Assembly (NCBI GenBank): GCA_009839775.1
Contig: VXOZ01000347.1
Span: 1 to 15,823, forward strand
DNA from: Chloroflexota bacterium
GTDB lineage: Bacteria > Chloroflexota > UBA11872 > VXOZ01
Direction of reading: 5' to 3'
DNA: 15,823 bases
In this document: piece after piece, positions 6,752 to 13,404 of the stretch
Layout of the letters: every line of letters begins with the position of its first letter
Position numbering within the stretch: the stretch's first letter is position 1
Made by a program: the position numbers and the translations under genes
The notes under the pieces: generated by a model
Told to the model about the DNA's origin: nothing
Database searches by the model: none
What the model saw: only the letters and a program-made list of their open reading frames with translations

Positions 6752-7993
6752 ATGACTGAGAAACTCGCCCGCGACGGCGGCACACCGGTGCGGACGACGC
6801 CGTTTCCCACCTGGCCGGTCTGGGACGGCGTGGATGAGAAAGCAATCCTGGAGGCGCTGCGTTCCGGCGTGTGGGGACGCAATACCGGCTCACAGGTAGT
6901 AGAGTTTGAAGAGGAATTCGCGGCCTTTCAAGGCACAAAGTACTGCATTGCTTTGGTCAACGGAACGTGCGCCTTGGAGCTCGGCCTGCGGGTGCTGGAC
7001 GTAGAATTCGGCGACGAAGTGATCTGCCCGTCGTATACATTCGTTGCCACGCCCGCCGCGCCTCTATTCTTAGGCGCCATTCCCGTGTTCGCCGACATCG
7101 ACCCCGCTACCTTCGAGCTCGATCCCGCTTCGGTGGAGGCCGCCATCACGCCCCGCACGAAAGCCATTATCCCGGTACATATCGCCGGCCAGCCGCCCGA
7201 CATGGACGGCATCCTGACCGTGGCGAAGAAGCACAACCTGCGCGTGCTGGAAGACGCGGCCCAAGCCCACGGGGCTTCCTGGCACGGCCAGGGAGTGGGC
7301 GGCGTCGGCGATCTCGGCAGCTTCAGCTTCCAGTCAAGCAAGAACTTGAACTGTGGTGAAGGCGGCGCCATTTGCACGAACGACCAGGAACTGGCCGAAC
7401 TGACGTGGTCGGTGATGAACGTCGGCCGCCTCCGGGAGGGAGCCTGGTATCAGCATGAGCGCCTGGGCTGGAATTACCGCCTGAGCGAGTTCCACGGCGC
7501 GCTGCTACGCGCCCAACTCACCCGCGTGCCGGAGCAAATGGAGCAACGTGAGGCCAACGCCCGCTATCTGGATACCCACCTAGCAGAGATACCCGGCATC
7601 ACGCCCCAACACCGCCCGGCAGAGGTGACCGGTCATGCCCACCACCTCTACATGCTGCGCTACGACAAGGCGGCCTTTGGCGGCAACGACCGCGCCGCGT
7701 TCATCAAGGCACTCAGTGCCGAGGGCATCCCCTGCTCGCCCGGTTACGATTGGCCCTGCCACGAGCAGAATGCCGTCAAGAATTCGGTAAAGGAAATCCT
7801 GCAAAAGCTGGGCCGCACAGATAACCCGCTCGACCGTCCCCTGCCCAATACCGACCGCATCGCCCACGAGGAAGGGGTCTGGCTGCCGCAGAGCGCGCTG
7901 CTCGCCTCACAAGACGATATGCGGCAGATCGTGGGCGCGGTGGCAAAAGTGCAACGGGCGTTCAGTATGGAGCGAGCTGCGGAGAGGGTGTGA
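6752..7993 (+). CDS. DegT/DnrJ/EryC1/StrS family PLP enzyme (probable sugar or cyclitol aminotransferase)
   Basis: This is a fold-type I PLP protein of 413 residues, cytosolic. The family usually transfers an amino group from glutamate or glutamine to a keto sugar or keto cyclitol. Visible features: the N-terminal GRNTGSQVVEFEEEFA (42-57), NGTCALELGL (70-79), SYTFVATPAAPLFLGAIPVF (94-113), D168 and Q171 in LEDAAQAHGA, and SFQSSKNLNCGEGGAI with Schiff-base lysine K197. The NYRLSEFHGALLRAQL motif follows. The lysine is present, so it should be an aminotransferase or dehydratase-type enzyme rather than a PLP-free homologue. At 413 residues it is slightly longer than many members. The opening segment LARDGGTPVRTTPFP is typical of StrS-like proteins. 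It stands alone, 330 bases after rsmI and convergent with the deacetylase-like gene. Its substrate cannot be deduced. Confidence 0.92.
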   Translation: MTEKLARDGGTPVRTTPFPTWPVWDGVDEKAILEALRSGVWGRNTGSQVVEFEEEFAAFQGTKYCIALVNGTCALELGLRVLDVEFGDEVICPSYTFVATPAAPLFLGAIPVFADIDPATFELDPASVEAAITPRTKAIIPVHIAGQPPDMDGILTVAKKHNLRVLEDAAQAHGASWHGQGVGGVGDLGSFSFQSSKNLNCGEGGAICTNDQELAELTWSVMNVGRLREGAWYQHERLGWNYRLSEFHGALLRAQLTRVPEQMEQREANARYLDTHLAEIPGITPQHRPAEVTGHAHHLYMLRYDKAAFGGNDRAAFIKALSAEGIPCSPGYDWPCHEQNAVKNSVKEILQKLGRTDNPLDRPLPNTDRIAHEEGVWLPQSALLASQDDMRQIVGAVAKVQRAFSMERAAERV

Positions 7994-8042
7994 GGCTGTA
8001 GGTTCGCGTGCGGGGCGCCGGTTTGAACGCAGTCTTTGTAGC

Positions 8043-8061
8043 GCGGGGGCTTGTCCCCCGC
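8043..8061. repeat. GCGGGGG/CCCCCGC hairpin repeat
   Basis: Seven-base arms (8043-8049 and 8055-8061) enclose the loop CTTGT, and GTAGC precedes the stem. The same stem, with loop CTTGT or ACAAG, recurs at 13183-13211 and 13405-13433. It lies 50 bases past the DegT-type gene in a convergent spacer. Confidence 0.7.
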
Positions 8062-8065
8062 TCTT

Positions 8066-8083
8066 GTTGGCGTGCACGCCAAC
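8066..8083. repeat. 18-base perfect palindrome GTTGGCGTG/CACGCCAAC
   Basis: The 9-base half-sites are exact reverse complements with no loop. It begins five bases after the previous hairpin, in the convergent spacer between the DegT-type gene and the deacetylase-like gene. It could act as a bidirectional transcript end or as a protein-binding site. Confidence 0.65.
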
Positions 8084-8097
8084 CGCTGAAGATGGAT

Positions 8098-8113
8098 TCC
8101 GGCTTCCGCCGGA
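8098..8113. repeat. TCCGGC/GCCGGA hairpin within an ATTCCGGCTTCCGCCGG-type repeat
   Basis: Six-base arms enclose TTCC, with GGAT before and CTGACGGG after. Read on the minus strand it encodes SPAEAGIH-like residues in one frame, a spurious peptide I associate from memory with abundant dispersed repeats of this type. It is the third palindrome in the same convergent spacer. Confidence 0.6.
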
Positions 8114-8162
8114 CTGACGGGTTTTGCCACCGCAATGCCCTGTTCGTAGGGGCATTCCGTAC

Positions 8163-8190
8163 GTAGAAGCACGATATATCGTGCCTCTGC
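8163..8190. repeat. Palindrome GCACGATATATCGTGC with extended arms
   Basis: The 16-base core (8169-8184) is a perfect palindrome. After one mismatch on each side the pairing continues with GTAGA against TCTGC, giving an extended imperfect stem over 8163-8190. It abuts the stop codon of the deacetylase-like gene (8190-8192) and may form the 3' end of that minus-strand transcript, although no T-run follows. Confidence 0.65.
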
Positions 8191-9233
8191 TAATTCGCAC
8201 TGAGCACGAACTCCGTGCCGTCCTCAACCGCCGCGGTCCAGGTCAACGTGCCGTCCTTCATTTCCGATGAAATACGGCCGCCGTTGACTGTCCCATTGCG
8301 CCACGGGGTTTGGGCGCGAAAGGTCAGTTCCCGAGCGGTCACGTCGTCGCGGAGGCCGTCCAGGTTGACGGTGCACGTCGCGCGGTCGGTGCCGATCGCC
8401 GTGACCGTCAGCGTGGCAGCGCGGCGCAGGAGCGTATATTCCACCACCTCTTCCGGCACCGTCGCCCAGAGTTCGTTGCCCCACAGCGCGCGCACCTCGC
8501 GCAAGCGCGCGTCCAGAATGGCCGGCGTCATGCAGCGGTTCCAGAGGCTGGGGCTGTTGGCTGCGGGCAGGCGGTCCACCACGATGTGCGAAATATCCAC
8601 CAGCCAGTTACCGCGCGTATTCTCCTTCGTGAGCTCATTCAAGAAGGCGTCGCGCGAGTGGCGGTAGATTGAGACTGTCGGCTCTTCAAGCCAGCGCTCC
8701 ATGTCGCGCCCAATGGTGTGGCGCATGATGTCCCATACGTCGTAGTCGGACGTATTCCAGGGATTGCCGATGCTGAGCATGCCTTGGTAACCGGCATCTT
8801 TCGCCACCGGCAGGATCTTGTCGGCGATGCGCAGGTTGCCCCAGTAAGCAAACAGCCGCACGGGCGCGCCGGTTGCTTTCTCCAGTTCCCACTTGCTCAG
8901 GCGCACTTCCAGATCGAGATCGATGCCGTCCTGGTCGGTGGGCACGTGGGTGTGGGAGTGGCTGCTGATCGTCCAGCCTTTGTTGATGAGGAAGCGCAGT
9001 TGTTCCGGGTTCATGTAAAACACCTCGCGCATTGAGGTGCCGCGCACCAGACGCTGCTGTCCCAGGTGCCCGCTCACGGTGCAGACGTGCCCCGGAATGT
9101 CGTGCTCCTCGTGGATGGGAAACGAGTTGCAAATGGCATCGATGGTGCCTTCGTCGTAGGTCATGGAGTAGACGAACTGGGCGTCATACTTCCAGGGGGT
9201 GATTTCGATGCTGATTTCATTTGGATCGCTCAT
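8190..9233 (-). CDS. NodB-type polysaccharide deacetylase-like protein
   Basis: This protein of 347 residues has a (beta/alpha)-barrel deacetylase-like N-terminal region and probably a beta-rich C-terminal domain from about residue 260. NodB-fold enzymes are metal-dependent and remove N- or O-acyl groups from carbohydrates. Seen: YSMTYDEG (22-29), matching motif 1 (TFDDG) with D27 and E28, and HSHTH (92-96), matching the metal-binding H(S/T)xxH motif. RLFAYWGN (126-133) sits where motif 3 is expected. The second motif 1 acid is Glu rather than Asp, so activity may be altered. I see no signal peptide, so a cytosolic or non-carbohydrate substrate is possible. The ATG at 9233 has GGAG 6 bases upstream. 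It lies 153 bases downstream of a Gfo/Idh gene on the same strand, probably as the second gene of a pair. Confidence 0.78.
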   Translation of the reverse strand: MSDPNEISIEITPWKYDAQFVYSMTYDEGTIDAICNSFPIHEEHDIPGHVCTVSGHLGQQRLVRGTSMREVFYMNPEQLRFLINKGWTISSHSHTHVPTDQDGIDLDLEVRLSKWELEKATGAPVRLFAYWGNLRIADKILPVAKDAGYQGMLSIGNPWNTSDYDVWDIMRHTIGRDMERWLEEPTVSIYRHSRDAFLNELTKENTRGNWLVDISHIVVDRLPAANSPSLWNRCMTPAILDARLREVRALWGNELWATVPEEVVEYTLLRRAATLTVTAIGTDRATCTVNLDGLRDDVTARELTFRAQTPWRNGTVNGGRISSEMKDGTLTWTAAVEDGTEFVLSAN

Positions 9234-9281
9234 GGAATTCTCCGGTTGGGTGCGGTCAATACGTCAGTCTCACCGTGAAGA

Positions 9282-9322
9282 CGATCCGTTCGTGCTGAGC
9301 TTGTCGAAGCATGAGCGGATCG
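9282..9322. repeat. Long hairpin repeat with loop GAGCTTGTCGA, copy 1
   Basis: The 5' arm CGATCCGTTCGTGCT (9282-9296) pairs with the 3' arm AGCATGAGCGGATCG (9308-9322) over 15 positions, two of them G-T wobbles, around an 11-base loop GAGCTTGTCGA. A second copy with an identical loop lies at 11606-11646. It sits between the two genes of the Gfo/Idh-deacetylase pair. I recall this TTCGACAAGCTCAGG-type repeat as widely dispersed in environmental bacterial genomes. Confidence 0.8.
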
Positions 9323-9386
9323 CGGCACAGTACCACAAAATGCGTTGGGTCTCATAGTTCGCAAACGTGTTTTGCCTCAAGGTCAA

Positions 9387-10367
9387 TTAGTCCAGTACCC
9401 CACACGCCCGCAAGACCGTCTCCTGCGTGATGTAGTCGTGCTCCTTGGAATAGGGGAATTCCATCTCACCGCGAATGCAAGCCGCGAGCTCGATTAGGTC
9501 ATCCTCATAGCGCGGGATGTTCTCGAACGGCACGTCCTGCCAGCCGGCCTGGTAGCCGCCGCGCGGCTCGTTAAGGAAGAGGCGTCCCGCCGGTGGTTCC
9601 AAGGGCGTCAGCACGATGCTGCCCTCGCTGCCGCACACGGCAAAGTGGCGCCGTTCCTTCGAGCCCTGCTCAAGCAACGAACTTTCTATAATGCCAACAG
9701 CTTTCTCGTACTCCATGACAGCAACCGTATTGTCTTCCATGCTTACGTCAAACTGCCCGTCCCGGCGCAGGAAGGGCGTGACCTTCTCCGGCCGGCCCAT
9801 GATGAGCGTGAGCATGTCGAGCAGGTGGCAGCCCAACTCGAGCATGATGCCACCGGGATACTGTGACAGCCGCTCGCGGGTGGCGGGATCGCTGGCGGAG
9901 TTGATGCCGCCGCGCACATAGTGCACGTCGCCCAGCCAGCCCTCGCTCACTGCCTGCCGCACCAGGTTGAAGCCGGGGTTGTAGCGGAACATGTAGCCCA
10001 TCTGAATGATGAGGCCCTGCTGCGCCGCTTTGTCGAGCAACGCGCGCCACCTGGGGAGGTCCATGCCCGCTGGCTTGTCGAGGTGGATGTGCTTGCCGGC
10101 AGCGATGGCCTTCTCGCCCAGCGGCAGCAATTGGGGCACCTCGCTCTCGACGGCAATCATCTGGATAGTGGGGTCGTCGAGGACTTCCACTTCTTCCAGC
10201 CACGTGAGACCCTGCCAGCTCTCCTCCTGCTGGCGCTGTTGACGCCAGCTATCGTCCGGCTCGCAGACGCCTACAAAGTCCCACTCAGGAAAGTTACGCA
10301 TTACGTTGAGCTTGCCCAAGGCATGCGAGTGCCCGGTACCAAGCACGGCACAGCGAATTGGATTCAC
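9387..10367 (-). CDS. Gfo/Idh/MocA family NAD(P)-dependent oxidoreductase (second copy)
   Basis: This is a cytosolic dehydrogenase-like protein of 326 residues. The Rossmann motif is slightly unusual: VLGTGHSHALGKL (8-20). The catalytic-site triplet is canonical, DKP with K98 (97-99), followed by GYMFRYNPGF (124-133) and GGIMLELGCHLLDM (172-185) with H181 and D184. The family usually acts on sugars or cyclitols, but this sequence does not identify the substrate. It differs clearly from the 2509-3543 protein in motifs and is not a recent duplicate. The start is GTG at 10367: the upstream GAGGTGAT, 6 bases away, matches the 16S anti-Shine-Dalgarno region very well. A good promoter lies upstream at 10416-10444. 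The deacetylase-like gene follows on the same strand after 153 bases. Confidence 0.9.
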   Translation of the reverse strand: MNPIRCAVLGTGHSHALGKLNVMRNFPEWDFVGVCEPDDSWRQQRQQEESWQGLTWLEEVEVLDDPTIQMIAVESEVPQLLPLGEKAIAAGKHIHLDKPAGMDLPRWRALLDKAAQQGLIIQMGYMFRYNPGFNLVRQAVSEGWLGDVHYVRGGINSASDPATRERLSQYPGGIMLELGCHLLDMLTLIMGRPEKVTPFLRRDGQFDVSMEDNTVAVMEYEKAVGIIESSLLEQGSKERRHFAVCGSEGSIVLTPLEPPAGRLFLNEPRGGYQAGWQDVPFENIPRYEDDLIELAACIRGEMEFPYSKEHDYITQETVLRACGVLD

Positions 10368-10382
10368 GATCTCATCACCTCA
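10368..10382 (-). promoter_or_regulatory. Strong Shine-Dalgarno fixing the GTG start of the second Gfo/Idh gene
   Basis: Read on the minus strand, GAGGTGAT lies 6 bases before GTG at 10367. An ATG just upstream on the minus strand is out of frame and meets a stop within four codons, so it is not the start. Confidence 0.65.
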
Positions 10383-10415
10383 CCCTCGTACAGTCTGTCC
10401 ATAAACTTGCCTGTC

Positions 10416-10444
10416 AGTATACTTTGCGGATAGTCACGGTACAA
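10416..10444 (-). promoter_or_regulatory. Sigma-70-type promoter for the second Gfo/Idh gene
   Basis: On the minus strand the -35 TTGTAC (10439-10444) and the -10 TATACT (10416-10421) are separated by 17 bases, the optimal spacing. Transcription would start near 10409, leaving a leader of about 40 bases with the strong ribosome binding site. This is the best promoter match I found in the window. Confidence 0.6.
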
Positions 10445-10492
10445 AACGGTGGCAAGAGAAAGGGCGGTGCATGAAGGTCAGCCGGGTGCACG

Positions 10493-10519
10493 TTGCGCTC
10501 TGTCTCTGTATGGTATAGA
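10493..10519 (+). promoter_or_regulatory. Candidate promoter for the FAH-family gene
   Basis: TTGCGC (10493-10498) and TATAGA (10514-10519) are separated by 15 bases, which is a little short. A start near 10526 would give a 30-base leader before ATG 10556, and would exclude the alternative GTG start at 10493. It is divergent to the promoter at 10416-10444. Confidence 0.35.
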
Positions 10520-10555
10520 TGGAAACTACTACTAAGAGAGAAGAAGGGGAAACAC

Positions 10556-11497
10556 ATGAAGCTTGTCACCTACGCAAACGATAGCGGCCCGCGGGCGGGT
10601 CTGCTGGATGGAGACCACGTCTATGACCTGCAGGAAGCCGCCGACGCCTTTACGGCCCAGGCCGGCGCGGTCGGCGCTAAGTTGCCAAGTGACGTCAAGG
10701 CATTGCTCGAACTCGGTGACGTCGGTTTGGGGCAAGCGTGCCGCGTCTTGGCGTTTGCGCAAGAGCAGGGCGGTGCGGCGTCATTTGCCCATGCCGCCGA
10801 CGACGTGAAACTCCTGCCGCCGATTACGCGCCCAGACAAGGTTATCTGCTTGGCGGGTAACTTCGCCGACCACATTCGCGAGGGCGGCGGCGAACCGCCG
10901 GAAAAGTCGCACCAGACGCCGCGCTATTTCTGGAAGCCCAATTCGGTGCTCGTGGGGCAGAACCAACCGGTGCGGCTGTGGGAAATGTCTAAGAATGTGG
11001 ACTGGGAATTGGAGCTGGCCGCCGTCATCGGCAAGACCGGACGCGACATTTCCGCCGCCGACGCGCCTGACTACATCGCCGGGTATACGATCTTCAACGA
11101 CATCTCGTCGCGGGACATGAACCTGCCGTGGGAGCGCGAAGAGCGCGAGATGGACGACTTCTTCGACTGGCTGAACGGCAAGTGGTTCGATACCCACGGT
11201 CCCATGGGGCCGTACATCCTAACGGCGGATGAGATTCCCGATCCCCATAACCTCGCCATGTCGCTGAGCGTCAACGGCATCGAGCGGCAGCGCGGCAATA
11301 CCGGCCAGATGATCTTCAACTGTTTTGAATTGATCGAGTACCTCACACGCATTATCACGTTGGTGCCCGGGGATGTCATTTCCACCGGCACCCCGGCGGG
11401 AGTGGGCGAGGCAGCCGGTGTCTCCCTCAAAGACGGCGACGTGATCGAGGCGACTATCGAGCGGCTCGGCACGTTGCGCAATCCGGTGCAGGGCTAG
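10556..11497 (+). CDS. Fumarylacetoacetate hydrolase (FAH) family protein
   Basis: This is a cytosolic metal-dependent enzyme of 313 residues. The family cleaves, decarboxylates or isomerises acyl-pyruvate-type compounds, as in aromatic or sugar-acid breakdown. The catalytic domain is clear: ICLAGNFADHIREGGGEPP (97-115), DWELELAAVIGK with metal ligands E151 and E153, NDISSRDM with D182, GKWFDTHGPMGP (208-219) and STGTPAGVG (276-284). Between NDISSRD and GKWFD there is a charged segment (PWEREEREMDDFFDW, 191-205), somewhat longer than in typical members. Residues 1-90 form the usual small N-terminal domain. I chose ATG 10556 over the in-frame GTG at 10493: GAAGAAGGGG lies just upstream, and the 21 extra residues look non-coding and overlap a promoter candidate. 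Which FAH-family reaction it runs is not decidable. Confidence 0.9.
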   Translation: MKLVTYANDSGPRAGLLDGDHVYDLQEAADAFTAQAGAVGAKLPSDVKALLELGDVGLGQACRVLAFAQEQGGAASFAHAADDVKLLPPITRPDKVICLAGNFADHIREGGGEPPEKSHQTPRYFWKPNSVLVGQNQPVRLWEMSKNVDWELELAAVIGKTGRDISAADAPDYIAGYTIFNDISSRDMNLPWEREEREMDDFFDWLNGKWFDTHGPMGPYILTADEIPDPHNLAMSLSVNGIERQRGNTGQMIFNCFELIEYLTRIITLVPGDVISTGTPAGVGEAAGVSLKDGDVIEATIERLGTLRNPVQG

Positions 11498-11605
11498 CCG
11501 AAAAGCTACATACAGTCGCGGTGCCTCCGATCGGCCACAGCTTTGTCGCAAAGTGCAACTTCTATGCAGCCGAGAGCAGAATCGCGCGTTACGGGTTAAG
11601 CGCGT

Positions 11606-11646
11606 CGACCCGTTCGTCCTGAGCTTGTCGAAGGATGAACGGGTCT
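11606..11646. repeat. Long hairpin repeat with loop GAGCTTGTCGA, copy 2
   Basis: The 5' arm GACCCGTTCGTCCT (11607-11620) pairs with AGGATGAACGGGTC (11632-11645), 14 pairs with one G-T wobble, around the loop GAGCTTGTCGA (11621-11631). The loop is identical to copy 1 at 9282-9322, and the stem differs at paired positions in a compensatory way. In one minus-strand frame it reads SFDKLRTNGS, a spurious peptide I associate from memory with this repeat. Confidence 0.8.
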
Positions 11647-11817
11647 CCCGTATGCTTTCGCCCACAAGGGGAACCTGCGCCTAGTAGCTTGGAATGACGG
11701 CAGAATGCGCCGGAACGAGGAACAGATACATAACCCCTGAGCGCTGGCGCAATGTAGGAACGCAGCGTGATCGTTTGCACAGCTACCGCTGCCCCACAAC
11801 AGCATGAGCAGATCGGG

Positions 11818-11826
11818 TGGTAGAAT
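11818..11826 (+). promoter_or_regulatory. Extended -10 candidate for the TPR lipoprotein gene
   Basis: TG, one base, then TAGAAT (11821-11826) forms an extended -10. No good -35 is visible at 16-18 bases, which extended -10 promoters can tolerate. Transcription would start near 11833, about 38 bases before the ATG at 11871. Confidence 0.35.
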
Positions 11827-11870
11827 GAATTTAAAGCAACCCAAGTACTGAAAGCGAGCGTGAAAGCGAC

Positions 11871-13049
11871 ATGCGTGTATGGAGCTGGTGGCGGCTGGTA
11901 CTGGCAGGGGTATTGCTAACCTTAGCGCTCAGCGCCTGCGCGCCAAGTCTCCCCTTCTTTTCGTCGGGCGACGCAGCCGGTCTCGAAGAGCTCTTGGCGC
12001 AAGGCCAGGAAGCCCTGCAGAAGGGCGACTTGGAAGCGGCTATGGAAATCTACAACGAGGGCGTGGACAGGTATCCGGATGACTCCCACGTGTACCATCA
12101 ACGCGCCCTCGTGCACGCGCAACTGGGCGATATCGCCAGCGCGCTGCGGGACATGGACCGCTCCATCGAGCGCGATCCCGAAGATGCCAGCCACATCTTC
12201 TTCCGGGCCAATATCTTCCTCAACATCGGCAACCTGCAAGGCGCGCTGGAGGACCTCACGCGGCTCATAGAGCTTGATCCGGCCTTTGTGGAAGCCTATC
12301 TGGCGCGGGCCTCGATCTACTATGCGCAGAACCGCATGGACGAGGCATTGGCGGACATGGGCACGGCCATCCGGCTGCGTCCCAATGAGCCGGAACTCTA
12401 CTTCCGGCGGGCCAGTCTGCGCTTGACGCGGAATGATTTCCAGGGCGCGATAGATGACTTGGATAGGGCAGTTGAGATCAATGCTGATTATGCCGAGGCT
12501 TACTACGTGCGCGGCTTGTTGCAGCAGGTAGAGGGTAATTTGGAGGCCGCGCTCGCCGACCTGAGCAAGGCCGTGGAGTTAGCCCCCGATCAACCGCAGC
12601 CCTACGTCGCGCGGGCGGGCATCTTCCAAGAGTTGGAACGGTACGAAGAGGCGTTGATAGACCTGCAACAGGCCATGAACATTACGCCGCAGAGTCCCGA
12701 GCCGTATGCGGCCCGCGCTGAGGTATACCGCGCCATGGGTCAACTCCCGCAAGCCCTCGACGACGCGAATCGCGCCATCGACCTGGGGCAAGGCGACCCG
12801 CGCTATCTCGTGACGCGCGCGGCAGTCCTGGCTGCTCAAGACAACCTGGCGCAGGCGCTGCGTGACCTGAATAGTGCGTTGGAGACGGATCCTGGCTTGG
12901 CGCAGGCGCTGCTGCAACGCGGCGAAGTCTATGAGAAGCAGGGCGAGACGCAGAAGGCGATAGACGACTTCAACCGGATACTCGCCATACCCGCTTCGGA
13001 TGAAATGCGCCAGAAGGCCGAAGAGGCGCTGCAGCGTCTGCGCGGCTAA
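11871..13049 (+). CDS. TPR-repeat lipoprotein
   Basis: This is a predicted exported lipoprotein of 392 residues. The N-terminus has a positive and aromatic start (MRVWSWWR), a hydrophobic stretch and a lipobox LSAC (20-23), with C23 as the lipidation site. After a short linker, ten tandem tetratricopeptide repeats fill residues 37-377: the first is 35 long and the other nine exactly 34, with the pattern A-x-Y...G-x-x-x-x-A-L-x-D...P. A charged 15-residue tail ends the protein. TPR superhelices bind other proteins, so a scaffold role at the outer face of the membrane is the likely function. The gene converges on the O-antigen-ligase-type gene 13501-15018; association with polysaccharide assembly is only inferred. 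The Shine-Dalgarno is weak (GAAAGCG). Confidence 0.9.
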   Translation: MRVWSWWRLVLAGVLLTLALSACAPSLPFFSSGDAAGLEELLAQGQEALQKGDLEAAMEIYNEGVDRYPDDSHVYHQRALVHAQLGDIASALRDMDRSIERDPEDASHIFFRANIFLNIGNLQGALEDLTRLIELDPAFVEAYLARASIYYAQNRMDEALADMGTAIRLRPNEPELYFRRASLRLTRNDFQGAIDDLDRAVEINADYAEAYYVRGLLQQVEGNLEAALADLSKAVELAPDQPQPYVARAGIFQELERYEEALIDLQQAMNITPQSPEPYAARAEVYRAMGQLPQALDDANRAIDLGQGDPRYLVTRAAVLAAQDNLAQALRDLNSALETDPGLAQALLQRGEVYEKQGETQKAIDDFNRILAIPASDEMRQKAEEALQRLRG

Positions 13050-13109
13050 GCGCGGCCCGCGCCGTTCTCCTTGGCGTTCCCGAGTATGGACGAAAGGATA
13101 CCCATCTCC

Positions 13110-13136
13110 CCGGTAGCGCAGGTTTGTAACCTGCGC
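13110..13136 (-). repeat. GCGCAGGTT/AACCTGCGC hairpin with CCGGTA flank, copy 2
   Basis: Nine-base perfect arms (13116-13124 and 13128-13136) enclose TGT, with CCGGTA before the stem. In reverse complement it matches the copy at 6604-6630 at 26 of 27 positions, the single difference being in the loop. Confidence 0.75.
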
Positions 13137-13182
13137 CTCATGCGAAATCGCCGGGTAACGCGCTCCTTGCTCCTTACACTAG

Positions 13183-13211
13183 GCGGGGGACAAGCCCCAA
13201 TGCTGTCGCAT
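13183..13211 (-). repeat. GCGGGGG-type unit with ATGCGACAGCATT arm, copy A
   Basis: Read in reverse complement it is ATGCGACAGCATTGGGG, then CTTGT, then CCCCCGC. The direct-oriented partner at 13405-13433 has ATGCGACAACATTGGGG, then ACAAG, then CCCCCGC. The two copies are inverted relative to each other. Confidence 0.65.
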
Positions 13212-13241
13212 TAAGACGGTACGCTCATTGGGCGCGCTCTG

Positions 13242-13276
13242 CCCCCTCTCCATGGGGAGAGAGCCGGGGTGAGGGG
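13242..13276. repeat. CCCCTCTCC-type repeat, copy 2
   Basis: The stem CTCTCC (13246-13251) pairs with GGAGAG (13256-13261). The tail GGGGTGAGGGG resembles the TAGGGTG that follows the palindrome at 5646-5669. On the minus strand it reads LTPALSPWRGG in one frame, a peptide I recall as a signature of this dispersed repeat class. Confidence 0.65.
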
Positions 13277-13280
13277 AAAT

Positions 13281-13313
13281 GGCAGGCGCCGACAGGCGGG
13301 CGCAGAGCCTGCC
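13281..13313. repeat. GGCAGGC/GCCTGCC inverted repeat
   Basis: Seven-base arms at 13281-13287 and 13307-13313 enclose a 19-base GC-rich loop. It is one of several stems in this convergent spacer. I found no second copy in the window. Confidence 0.45.
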
Positions 13314-13328
13314 CCGTACGTGATACGG

Positions 13329-13350
13329 GGTTGCAAACCTACGCTACCGG
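13329..13350 (+). repeat. Decayed copy of the GCGCAGGTT hairpin repeat
   Basis: GGTTGCAAACCTACGCTACCGG matches the 3' two thirds of the copy at 6604-6630 with one change, but the 5' arm is lost, leaving a 4-base stem (GGTT/AACC). It looks like an eroded third copy. Confidence 0.6.
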
Positions 13351-13385
13351 GGACGTGAGGCGCGGTATTCATTGCCACTTTGTCC

Positions 13386-13404
13386 GTGGGGGCTTTGCCC
13401 CCGC
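13386..13404. repeat. GTGGGGGC/GCCCCCGC hairpin
   Basis: Eight pairs (one G-T) enclose a TTT loop. It directly abuts the unit at 13405-13433, so the two form a double hairpin. It is related to the stem at 8043-8061. Confidence 0.6.

Larger units (their letters stand above)
11498..11870. other. 373-base spacer between the FAH-family gene and the TPR lipoprotein gene
   Basis: It holds one long hairpin repeat (11606-11646) and a promoter candidate for the TPR gene (around 11821). I see no supported gene; the short open frames here are crossed by the repeat. No T-run terminator follows the FAH-family gene. Confidence 0.45.

Noticed and set aside
5646..8190. Rho-independent terminators at the palindromes
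   Set aside because: The stems are strong, but I found no T-run immediately after any of them on the relevant strand, so I list them as repeats.
10493..10555. A 21-residue N-terminal extension of the FAH-family protein from GTG 10493
   Set aside because: The extension has no ribosome binding site and overlaps a promoter candidate, while ATG 10556 has a purine-rich site and begins with the MKLVTY form usual for the family.
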